Positions 1 to 6,412 of a DNA stretch of 11,898 nucleotides are shown here, in pieces. Position 1 is the first letter of the stretch. Each line of letters starts with the position of its first letter. A model generated the notes under the pieces. It did not search any database. It was not told where the DNA came from and saw only the letters and a list, made by a program, of their open reading frames with translations. Where the stretch lies: positions 1-11,898 of the forward strand of contig JBNJFJ010000059.1 in NCBI GenBank assembly GCA_051746745.1. Reading direction: 5' to 3'. This DNA comes from Halolactibacillus sp051746745. Its GTDB lineage: Bacteria; Bacillota; Bacilli; Bacillales; Amphibacillaceae. The translations under genes were made by a program, and so were the position numbers.

Positions 1-1074
1 GGGGGACAACTCGGCCGCATGATGGCAACCGCCTTAAGACATATGGGGTATCGACTGGTTGTGCTTGATCCAACCCCGAATTGTCCAGCAGCCCAGCTTG
101 CCGATGAACAGATTATGGCCCGGTATGATGATTTAGAGGCCGTGAAACAGCTAAGAGAAAAAAGTGATGTCGTCACGTATGAATTTGAAAATGTTGATTT
201 AGAAGCGGCACGTTACTTAGAACGAGAGGGTGTCCTACCACAAGGCGCAAAATCACTTGAAATTACTCAAGACCGTGAAAAAGAAAAACAAGCCATGCTT
301 GATAGCCATCAACCGGTCAGTCCGTTTCAGATTGTGACATCAGAAAAAGAATTAGATGAAGCGATTCAGACGATTGGCTTACCTGCTGTTGTGAAAACAT
401 GCCGCGGGGGTTATGACGGTAAAGGTCAAGTCAAACTAAAAACAAAAGAAGATCTACCGGCTGTTCTTGCGATGCTTGAACAAGGTGAAAGATTAATTTA
501 CGAAGCATTCGTCACCTTCGATTGTGAAATCTCGGTCGTCTTTACCCGCAGTATGGACGGGGATATTCGCTACTTCCCAGTAGGTGAGAATGTACACCGT
601 GATCATATTCTGCACACGACAACCGTACCAGCAAGTGTATCTGATACAGTGATTGACAAGGCAAAACAAGCAGCCAGAGATATCGCTGAAACAATTGGCG
701 TTGTCGGAACCTTTACGTTAGAGCTCTTCGTTAAAGGTGAAGAGATTTATGTGAACGAACTTGCCCCTCGCCCGCATAACTCCGGTCACTATACGATTGA
801 AGCTTGTAACGTCAGTCAATTTGAACAACATATTCGGGCGATTGTCGGTTTGCCGCTGTTACCGGTCTATTTCCACGGCGCGAGCCAAATGATTAATTTA
901 CTCGGAGATAACTTAGATCAGTACTTCAATTATCCAGACCACTTAACGGATGTGCATATTCATATGTACGGAAAAAGTGACATCAAACCAAAGCGAAAAG
1001 TTGGTCACTTAACAATTGTGGCTGAATCAAAAGAAGCGCTCAATCAAAAAATAAAGGCGTTACACAGACAATAA
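1..1074 (+). CDS. purK: N5-carboxyaminoimidazole ribonucleotide synthase (5'-truncated by window edge)
   Basis: ATP-grasp enzyme that carboxylates AIR with bicarbonate and ATP to give N5-CAIR, the substrate of PurE. The frame is open from base 1, and the first codons read GGQLGRMM. This is the conserved nucleotide-binding loop that normally sits roughly 15–20 residues into PurK, so the true start lies upstream and the ATG at 19 is not the start. Other family hallmarks are the ATP-grasp loop TCRGGYDGKGQ (397–429), a YEFENVD segment (178–198) and the C-terminal NELAPRPHNSGH motif (754–789) that supplies metal and ATP ligands. It ends with TAA at 1072–1074; with the missing start the total would be about 370–375 residues, a normal length. 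In related bacteria purE lies directly upstream. Unlike the rest of the operon, purK is followed by a 173-nt gap. Identity is very secure; only the 5' end is unknown. Confidence 0.97.
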   Translation, partial: GGQLGRMMATALRHMGYRLVVLDPTPNCPAAQLADEQIMARYDDLEAVKQLREKSDVVTYEFENVDLEAARYLEREGVLPQGAKSLEITQDREKEKQAMLDSHQPVSPFQIVTSEKELDEAIQTIGLPAVVKTCRGGYDGKGQVKLKTKEDLPAVLAMLEQGERLIYEAFVTFDCEISVVFTRSMDGDIRYFPVGENVHRDHILHTTTVPASVSDTVIDKAKQAARDIAETIGVVGTFTLELFVKGEEIYVNELAPRPHNSGHYTIEACNVSQFEQHIRAIVGLPLLPVYFHGASQMINLLGDNLDQYFNYPDHLTDVHIHMYGKSDIKPKRKVGHLTIVAESKEALNQKIKALHRQ

Positions 1075-1120
1075 AATAAACCTTAATAAAACAGATAGAA
1101 ATCAGTTGTATTATATGCAA

Positions 1121-1149
1121 TTGAACGTCATGGGGACAAGCTATACTAT
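1121..1149 (+). promoter_or_regulatory. candidate sigma-A-type promoter upstream of purB
   Basis: TTGAAC at 1121–1126 matches the -35 consensus TTGACA at four of six positions. Two -10 choices follow: TATACT at 1142–1147 (five of six, but a short 15-bp spacer) or TACTAT at 1144–1149 (four of six, ideal 17-bp spacer). Transcription would begin near 1155, leaving an untranslated leader of about 90 nt before purB. It would let purB and downstream genes be expressed apart from purEK. This is an inference from short motifs in AT-rich DNA and could be chance. Confidence 0.4.
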
Positions 1150-1233
1150 AGAGAACAACAATAAATAGAGAGAAAGACTAATAGATCTTGGTAGAGAAAC
1201 AAAAAAACAGTAGGTAAAAATAAGCGATATACC

Positions 1234-1239
1234 AGGAGG
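1234..1239 (+). promoter_or_regulatory. purB ribosome binding site
   Basis: Perfect AGGAGG, 8 nt before the purB ATG at 1248. It is the best Shine-Dalgarno in the window, which suits a gene that cannot be translationally coupled to purK across the 173-nt gap. Confidence 0.85.
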
Positions 1240-1247
1240 AAAAATAA

Positions 1248-2543
1248 ATGATAGAACGTTATACACGTGAAGAGATGGGTCGGATTTGGACAGATGAAAA
1301 TCGCTACCAAGCATGGTTAGAAGTAGAACTATTAGCTTGTGAAGCATGGAGTGAGCTCGGAATCATTCCGAAAGAAGATGTAAAGAAATTACGCGAGAAC
1401 GCAAGTTTTGATATTAATCGTATTCTTGAGATAGAACAAGAAACACGTCATGATGTTGTTGCTTTTACGCGGGCGGTGTCAGAAACGGTTGGTGAGGAGA
1501 AAAAGTGGGTCCACTACGGTTTAACCTCAACAGACGTGGTGGATACGGCGCTGTCTTACTTAATGAAACAAGCGAATGTGATTATTCGTAAAGATCTGGT
1601 CAATTTTATTGAGATTTTAAAAAATAAAGCAATTGAACATAAACATACGGTGATGATGGGACGCACGCACGGCGTGCATGCAGAACCAACAACATTCGGC
1701 TTAAAGATGGCATTATGGTATGAAGAAATGAAACGTAACTTAAAACGCTTTGACGATGCTTGTGAGGTGATTGAAACAGGTAAGCTATCAGGTGCTGTTG
1801 GTACGTATGCCAATATTGACCCGAAAGTAGAACAGTATGTCTGTGAGAAACTTGGGCTCACACCAGCCCCCGTCTCAACGCAAACATTACAACGTGATCG
1901 TCATGCGCAGTATATCGGGACCTTATCGTTAATTGCGACATCAATTGAAAAGTTCGCGACAGAAATTCGGGGGCTTCAAAAGACAGAAACAAGAGAAGTG
2001 GAAGAGTTCTTTAATAAAGGCCAAAAAGGCTCATCAGCGATGCCACATAAACGTAACCCAATCGGATCGGAAAATATGACCGGTATGAGCCGATTGATGC
2101 GTGGCTATATGGTGACAGCTTATGAAAACGTGAGTCTCTGGCATGAACGTGATATCTCGCATTCATCCGCAGAGCGCGTGATTATTCCTGATGCGACAAT
2201 TACGCTTAATTACATGTTAAATCGCTTCAGCAACATTGTGAAAAACTTGACCGTATTTGAAGACAACATGAAACGTAATATTGACCGCACTTACGGCGTA
2301 ATTTTCTCACAACGCGTGTTGTTATCGCTTATTGATAAAGGGATGAGTCGTGAAGCAGCCTATGACATTGTCCAGCCAAATGCGATGAAAGCATGGGAAA
2401 ACGGGATTCATTTTAAATCATTGATTGAAGAGGTTGACGATATTACCTCACGTCTCACCCAAGCGGAAATCGATGATTGTTTTGACTATACGTATCACCT
2501 AAAGAATGTTGACGGTATTTTTGAACGCATTGGCTTAGCTTAA
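1248..2543 (+). CDS. purB: adenylosuccinate lyase
   Basis: Fumarase/aspartase-superfamily lyase acting twice in purine synthesis: it releases fumarate from SAICAR to give AICAR, and from adenylosuccinate to give AMP. It functions as a homotetramer with active sites built from three subunits. The 431-residue length equals that of B. subtilis PurB. Key residues fall at the same numbers: His68 in TRHDVVAFT, His89 in WVHYGLTSTD, the catalytic His141 in GRTHGVHAEP, and the mobile signature loop GSSAMPHKRNPIGSEN at 261–276 with the catalytic serine. The ATG at 1248 is preceded by AGGAGG at 8 nt. purC follows after 24 nt. The gap and possible promoter upstream fit its extra role in AMP synthesis, which is needed even when hypoxanthine is salvaged. 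Nothing is truncated or unusual in the coding sequence. Confidence 0.98.
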   Translation: MIERYTREEMGRIWTDENRYQAWLEVELLACEAWSELGIIPKEDVKKLRENASFDINRILEIEQETRHDVVAFTRAVSETVGEEKKWVHYGLTSTDVVDTALSYLMKQANVIIRKDLVNFIEILKNKAIEHKHTVMMGRTHGVHAEPTTFGLKMALWYEEMKRNLKRFDDACEVIETGKLSGAVGTYANIDPKVEQYVCEKLGLTPAPVSTQTLQRDRHAQYIGTLSLIATSIEKFATEIRGLQKTETREVEEFFNKGQKGSSAMPHKRNPIGSENMTGMSRLMRGYMVTAYENVSLWHERDISHSSAERVIIPDATITLNYMLNRFSNIVKNLTVFEDNMKRNIDRTYGVIFSQRVLLSLIDKGMSREAAYDIVQPNAMKAWENGIHFKSLIEEVDDITSRLTQAEIDDCFDYTYHLKNVDGIFERIGLA

Positions 2544-2567
2544 TCTTAATAGAAAAGGGATGATGAC

Positions 2568-3272
2568 ATGCTTGAACTACTTTATGAAGGTAAGGCTAAG
2601 AAGGTTTATCAAACAGACAAAGAAGATGAGCTCATTCTCAGTTATAAAGATGATGCGACGGCCTTTAATGGTAAGAAAAAAGCCCAGTTCACAGGGAAAG
2701 GGCGGTTTAATAATCTCATTACTGCCCACGTCTTTCGGTACTTAACAACTGAAGAGATTCCTCATCATTTTATTGAAACATTAAACGATACCGACCAGCG
2801 CGTATATAAAACGTCGATTATTCCGATTGAAGTCGTTGTGAGAAATCGTTCGTCGTATAGTTTGAACAATCGTTTAGGGATTAAAGAAGACACCGTCTTT
2901 GAACCTGCGTTAGTGGAATGGTTTTATAAAAACGATGCACTTAATGATCCACTCATTAATGACCAACACGTGTTTTTATTAACCGACGTGTCAAAAGAAG
3001 AACTCAATCAAATTTATGAGCTAACCTTAAAGATTAATGACGCACTGAAACGTTTCTTTCATCAAATTGATTTAGACTTAATTGATTTTAAAATTGAGTT
3101 TGGCCGAAATAGCGCGGGTGAGATCATCCTTAGTGATGAAATCTCACCCGATACGTGTCGACTAGAAGATATTTATACAAAAAAACAGTTAGATAAAGAT
3201 GTCTTTAGACAAGGGACAGGCGATTTACTTGATGTGTACCAAATCATACTATCACGGTTGGAGGAATTATAA
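2568..3272 (+). CDS. purC: phosphoribosylaminoimidazole-succinocarboxamide (SAICAR) synthetase
   Basis: Joins CAIR and aspartate with ATP to give SAICAR. The 234-residue length is normal. Family features are the N-terminal LYEGKAKKVY, TAFNG (31–35), the IPIEVVVRN strand with Arg92 (85–93), LIDFKIEFG (171–179, matching family signature 2), DEISPDTCRL (190–199) and LDKDVFRQ (208–215). Two normally conserved spots differ. The signature-1 loop that usually ends (T/A)GS reads RSSYS (94–98), so Tyr97 replaces glycine although Ser98 remains. The usual Trp after TCRL is Glu200. The start ATG at 2568 follows AAAGGGA (2554–2560). The stop TAA shares its last A with the purS ATG (TAATG), suggesting translational coupling. 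A strong inverted repeat lies inside the gene at 3115–3150. The protein is clearly PurC; whether the substitutions affect activity is unknown. Confidence 0.96.
   Translation: MLELLYEGKAKKVYQTDKEDELILSYKDDATAFNGKKKAQFTGKGRFNNLITAHVFRYLTTEEIPHHFIETLNDTDQRVYKTSIIPIEVVVRNRSSYSLNNRLGIKEDTVFEPALVEWFYKNDALNDPLINDQHVFLLTDVSKEELNQIYELTLKINDALKRFFHQIDLDLIDFKIEFGRNSAGEIILSDEISPDTCRLEDIYTKKQLDKDVFRQGTGDLLDVYQIILSRLEEL
3115..3150 (+). repeat. intragenic inverted repeat in purC
   Basis: Perfect 10-bp arms CGGGTGAGAT (3115–3124) and ATCTCACCCG (3141–3150). The stem can extend by four more pairs, CATC (3125–3128) with GATG (3135–3138), leaving a 6-nt loop and a two-A bulge (3139–3140). It encodes the stretch ending in DEISPD. 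No T-tract follows, so it is not an intrinsic terminator. Any role in the mRNA is inference. Confidence 0.6.
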
Positions 3273-3520
3273 TGACAAAAGTAAGCATTCACGTAACGTT
3301 AAAAGAAGGGGTACTTGACCCACAAGGAAAAGCTATTGAAAACTCACTTAATACACTCGGTTATGACGGGATCCACGATGTCCGTGTAGGGAAATTAATT
3401 GAAATGTTCATTGACCATGAAGACGTTGAAGCACAAGTGAAAATCATGTGTGAAAAGTTACTTGCCAATCCAGTGATTGAAAACTTTACTTATGAGATCG
3501 AGGAGGGAGTAGCCCAGTGA
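3272..3520 (+). CDS. purS: phosphoribosylformylglycinamidine synthase subunit PurS
   Basis: Small subunit of the three-part FGAM synthetase of Gram-positive bacteria and archaea. In that family PurS forms dimers that bridge the glutaminase PurQ and the synthetase PurL and help pass ammonia between them. At 82 residues it is the usual size. Recognisable segments are VTLKEGVLDPQGKAI near the N-terminus, LGYDGIHDVRVGK (29–41) and the C-terminal MCEKLLANPVIENF (59–72). The ATG overlaps the purC stop by one base and has GGAGGA at 3260–3265 upstream. Its own stop overlaps the GTG start of purQ by 4 nt. Sitting between purC and purQ is the expected position, formerly described as an unnamed orf in the B. 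subtilis operon. Confidence 0.96.
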   Translation: MTKVSIHVTLKEGVLDPQGKAIENSLNTLGYDGIHDVRVGKLIEMFIDHEDVEAQVKIMCEKLLANPVIENFTYEIEEGVAQ

Positions 3521-4200
3521 AGTTTGCGGTGATTGTTTTTCCAGGATCTAATTGTGACCGTGATATGTATCATGCGGCTAAAGATGCCCTCGGTGCTGAA
3601 GCAGAGCTTGTCTGGTATCAAGATGCCGCTTTAGAAGGCTATGATGCGATTTTAATTCCCGGTGGTTTCTCTTATGGTGATTACTTAAGATGTGGCGCGA
3701 TTGCCTCTACATCAGACATTGTCACCTCACTTCGCCGCGAGGCAGAAAAAGGCACGCCGATTTTAGGTGTGTGTAATGGGTTTCAAATTTTACTCGAATC
3801 AGGTCTATTACCAGGTGCGTTGATTCGAAATGAAAAACTCAAGTTTATTTGTCACTACGAAGAATTAATTGTGAACAATAATGAGACGCTCTTTACAACC
3901 GATTATGAAAAAGATGATGTGATTTCTATTCCCGTTGCTCACGGAGAAGGTAACTACTACTGTGATGATGAGACATTAAATGAGTTAGTTGAACATAATC
4001 AAATTGTGTTCACGTATAAAAATAACCCGAACGGTTCTGTAGCTGATATTGCTGGAATTGTGAATAAACAAGGGAATGTCCTTGGCATGATGCCGCACCC
4101 AGAAAGAGCCGCAGAAATGTTACTCGGTAGTGATGACGGTTTAAAGATGTTTACATCCATGCTTAAAAATTGGAGGGACCAATATGCAACAAACGCGTGA
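3517..4200 (+). CDS. purQ: phosphoribosylformylglycinamidine synthase, glutaminase subunit PurQ
   Basis: Class I (triad) glutamine amidotransferase that hydrolyses glutamine and supplies ammonia to PurL for FGAR to FGAM. The 227 residues are typical. The nucleophile is Cys86 in GVCNGFQIL (84–92), and the other triad members are His194 and Glu196 in MMPHPERAAE. The N-terminal FPGSNCDRD (8–16) and IPGGFSYGDYLRCGA (47–61) are PurQ hallmarks. GTG at 3517 is chosen because AGGAGGG at 3501–3507 lies 9 nt upstream and the protein then begins MKFAVIVFPG as in relatives. It overlaps purS by 4 nt (GTGA) and its 3' end overlaps purL by 17 nt, so balanced synthesis of the S, Q and L subunits is likely maintained by coupled translation. 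Confidence 0.97.
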   Translation: MKFAVIVFPGSNCDRDMYHAAKDALGAEAELVWYQDAALEGYDAILIPGGFSYGDYLRCGAIASTSDIVTSLRREAEKGTPILGVCNGFQILLESGLLPGALIRNEKLKFICHYEELIVNNNETLFTTDYEKDDVISIPVAHGEGNYYCDDETLNELVEHNQIVFTYKNNPNGSVADIAGIVNKQGNVLGMMPHPERAAEMLLGSDDGLKMFTSMLKNWRDQYATNA

Positions 4201-6412
4201 AGTAAGTCCAGAAATGATTGAAACAGGACACCATTATCGTGAGATGGGCTTAACCGATGAAGAATATCAGTCAGTAAAACAGATTTTAGGACGTCGTCCA
4301 AACTTTACTGAGACCGGTATTTTTTCCGTTATGTGGTCCGAGCACTGTAGTTATAAGACATCTAAACCACTTTTAAAAAAATTCCCAACTGAAGGTCCAC
4401 AAGTCATCCAAGGACCTGGTGAAGGGGCTGGGATTGTTGATATTGGTGATGATCAAGGGATTGCCTTTAAGATTGAAAGTCATAATCACCCTTCAGCCGT
4501 TGAGCCTTATCAAGGTGCCGCAACCGGTGTTGGTGGTATTATTCGTGACATTTTCTCAATGGGCGCAAGACCAATCGCTTCCCTTAACTCATTACGTTTT
4601 GGTTCACTGAATAACCCACGCGTCAAATACCTCTTTGATGAAGTCGTTCACGGCATTAGCGGTTACGGTAACTGCGTTGGTGTTCCAACAGTGGGCGGTG
4701 AAGTGCAGTTTGATGATTCATATGAAGGTAACCCACTCGTCAATGCGATGGCGGTTGGTTTAATTGATAAAAAAGATATTCAACAAGGGATCGCCAAAGG
4801 GTTAGGTAATACCGTGTTATATGTTGGTTCAAAAACAGGACGTGACGGGATTCACGGTGCCACCTTCGCATCAGAAGATTTGACTGAAGACTCTGAAAGC
4901 AGGCGATCAAATGTGCAAGTAGGAGACCCGTTCATGGAAAAACTCCTCATTGAAGCGTGTCTTGAAGCGATTCATTGTGACGCACTTGTTGGGATGCAAG
5001 ATATGGGGGCAGCCGGCTTAACATCATCAGCATCGGAAATGGCGAGTAAAGCGGGTATGGGAATGGAAATGAATCTCGACCTTATTCCACAGCGTGAAGC
5101 GAATATGTCCGCTTATGAAATGATGTTATCAGAATCTCAAGAACGGATGTTACTTGTCGTTGAAAAAGGGCGCGAACAAGAAATTGTTGATATTTTTAAA
5201 AAATATAGCTTAGAAGCGGTCAATGTCGGTCATGTGACCGATGATAAACAGTTCCGTCTCCTGCATAAAGGGGAAGTCGTTTGTGATATTCCGGTTGACT
5301 CCCTCGCAGAAGATGCACCGGTTTATTATAAACCGTCTAAAGTACCGACTTATTACGAAGAATTTCAACAAATGGCCCCTTACGCGCCAGTAGTAAGTGA
5401 TCACGCTGCGATGTTAAAACAACTCTTGCAACAACCAACGATCGCCAGTAAAGAATATGTCTATGATCAGTATGATTCAATGGTACAAGCGAATACGGTC
5501 GTGAGTCCTGGTTCTGATGCGGCGGTTGTCCGGATTCGTGATTATGATAAGGCGATTGCGATGACAACGGATTGTAACTCACGCTACCTTTATTTAGACC
5601 CGTTTGTCGGTGGTAAAATTGCCGTCAGTGAAGCCGCGCGTAATATTTACGCATCAGGTGCTAAACCACTCGCGATCACCGATGGTTTAAACTTTGGTAA
5701 CCCAGATAAACCAGAAAACTTCTGGCAGATGGAACAAGCGGTTGACGGCATGAGTGCGGCATGTCTTGCCCTTGATACGCCGGTTATTAGCGGGAACGTG
5801 TCGCTCTATAATGAATCAAATAATCAAGCGATTTTCCCAACCCCAATCGTCGGTATGGTTGGTCTGATTCGCTCAACTAAATATATTACGACACAACATA
5901 TGAAACAAGCAGGTGACGTGATTTTAGTCATTGGTGAGACGAAACCAGAATTCGGTGGCAGTGAACTTCAAAATGTCTTAGAAGGTAAATATTTTGCTCA
6001 GTCACCTGAAGTTGATTTAGAAGTTGAACGTAAGCGTGGTGACGCCTTACTGGAAGCGATTGAACAAGGCCTCGTTCAATCGGCGCACGATATCTCTGAA
6101 GGTGGTTTTGCTGTCGCTTTAAGTGAAACATTATTTAATCAACCAACACTCGGGGCAACAGTTGACTTAGAAGGTGATACGACATCACTCCTCTTTAGTG
6201 AAACGCAGTCACGTTACGTCATTTCTGTTAAACCTGAAGCGGTTGACCGTGTCACCGCACTGATTCCAGATGCGAAAGTTGTCGGAAGTGTAACCGAAGA
6301 TCAACAATTTGTCGTTAAAGTCAGTGGTGAAACAGTGATTGAAGAACCGGTTCAGACATTAGAAGATTTATGGAAAGGAGCTATCCCATGCTTACTGAAA
6401 TCAAAGGCTTAA
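4184..6412 (+). CDS. purL: phosphoribosylformylglycinamidine synthase, synthetase subunit PurL (small form)
   Basis: ATP-dependent amidation of FGAR to FGAM, using ammonia from PurQ in a complex with PurS. At 742 residues it is the small PurL, identical in length to the B. subtilis protein, and lacks the fused PurS-like and glutaminase domains of the roughly 1300-residue form. Two tandem PurM-like halves are visible. The first has SEHCSYK with His54 (52–58), ESHNHPSAVEPYQGAATGVGG (98–118), GGEVQFDDSY (171–180) and QDMGAAGLTSSASE (272–285). The second has PGSDAAVVRI (442–451), TTDCNSRYLYLDP (461–473), TDGLNFGNPDKPE (499–511) and SAHDISEGGFAVA (633–645). ATG at 4184 has GGAGGG at 4172–4177. Its last codons, ending WKGAIPCLLKSKA, contain the ribosome binding site and start of purF. 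It carries a 9-bp inverted repeat at 6057–6082 that may be chance. Confidence 0.98.
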   Translation: MQQTREVSPEMIETGHHYREMGLTDEEYQSVKQILGRRPNFTETGIFSVMWSEHCSYKTSKPLLKKFPTEGPQVIQGPGEGAGIVDIGDDQGIAFKIESHNHPSAVEPYQGAATGVGGIIRDIFSMGARPIASLNSLRFGSLNNPRVKYLFDEVVHGISGYGNCVGVPTVGGEVQFDDSYEGNPLVNAMAVGLIDKKDIQQGIAKGLGNTVLYVGSKTGRDGIHGATFASEDLTEDSESRRSNVQVGDPFMEKLLIEACLEAIHCDALVGMQDMGAAGLTSSASEMASKAGMGMEMNLDLIPQREANMSAYEMMLSESQERMLLVVEKGREQEIVDIFKKYSLEAVNVGHVTDDKQFRLLHKGEVVCDIPVDSLAEDAPVYYKPSKVPTYYEEFQQMAPYAPVVSDHAAMLKQLLQQPTIASKEYVYDQYDSMVQANTVVSPGSDAAVVRIRDYDKAIAMTTDCNSRYLYLDPFVGGKIAVSEAARNIYASGAKPLAITDGLNFGNPDKPENFWQMEQAVDGMSAACLALDTPVISGNVSLYNESNNQAIFPTPIVGMVGLIRSTKYITTQHMKQAGDVILVIGETKPEFGGSELQNVLEGKYFAQSPEVDLEVERKRGDALLEAIEQGLVQSAHDISEGGFAVALSETLFNQPTLGATVDLEGDTTSLLFSETQSRYVISVKPEAVDRVTALIPDAKVVGSVTEDQQFVVKVSGETVIEEPVQTLEDLWKGAIPCLLKSKA
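6374..6380 (+). promoter_or_regulatory. ribosome binding site deciding the purF start
   Basis: AAAGGAG inside the 3' end of purL lies 7 nt before the ATG at 6388. The in-frame ATG at 6370 lies upstream of this site and has no comparable Shine-Dalgarno, so 6388 is the better start. Confidence 0.85.

Larger units (their letters stand above)
1075..1247 (+). other. purK–purB intergenic region
   Basis: This 173-nt AT-rich stretch is the only gap longer than 25 nt in the window. It contains a candidate sigma-A-type promoter (1121–1149), an 11-base odd palindrome CTATACTATAG (1141–1151) overlapping the possible -10, and the purB Shine-Dalgarno at its end. No GC-rich hairpin with a T-tract, T-box element, purine riboswitch core or PurR-type box (CCGAAC core) was recognised. 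A 17-codon ATG frame at 1115–1168 has no ribosome binding site and is not called. Confidence 0.7.

Noticed and set aside
19..21. ATG at 19 as the purK start
   Set aside because: The frame is open to base 1 and already encodes GGQLGR, a conserved PurK segment that is never at the very N-terminus; the gene is cut by the window edge.
1115..1168. 17-codon leader peptide frame upstream of purB
   Set aside because: No Shine-Dalgarno precedes it, it overlaps the candidate promoter, and it shows no codon run typical of an attenuator peptide.
1075..1247. PurR box, purine riboswitch or T-box in the purK–purB gap
   Set aside because: No CCGAAC-type PurR core, no conserved purine aptamer loops and no T-box core sequence were found. 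Such control would be expected before purE, outside the window.
1141..1347. Minus-strand 68-codon frame with hydrophobic content across the purK–purB gap
   Set aside because: It runs antisense into purB, and its hydrophobicity follows from AT-rich sequence; no ribosome binding site supports it.
2521..2550. Second possible promoter at the purB/purC junction (TTGAAC with TAATCT)
   Set aside because: Spacing (14 bp) and -10 match are poor, and the -35-like bases encode the PurB C-terminus.
5319..5335. CGGTTTA/TAAACCG inverted repeat in purL
   Set aside because: Seven base pairs with a short loop is expected several times by chance in 12 kb, and no T-tract follows.
6370..6387. Upstream ATG for purF
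   Set aside because: It lies before the only good ribosome binding site and would add six residues ahead of the known Bacillus-type propeptide start.
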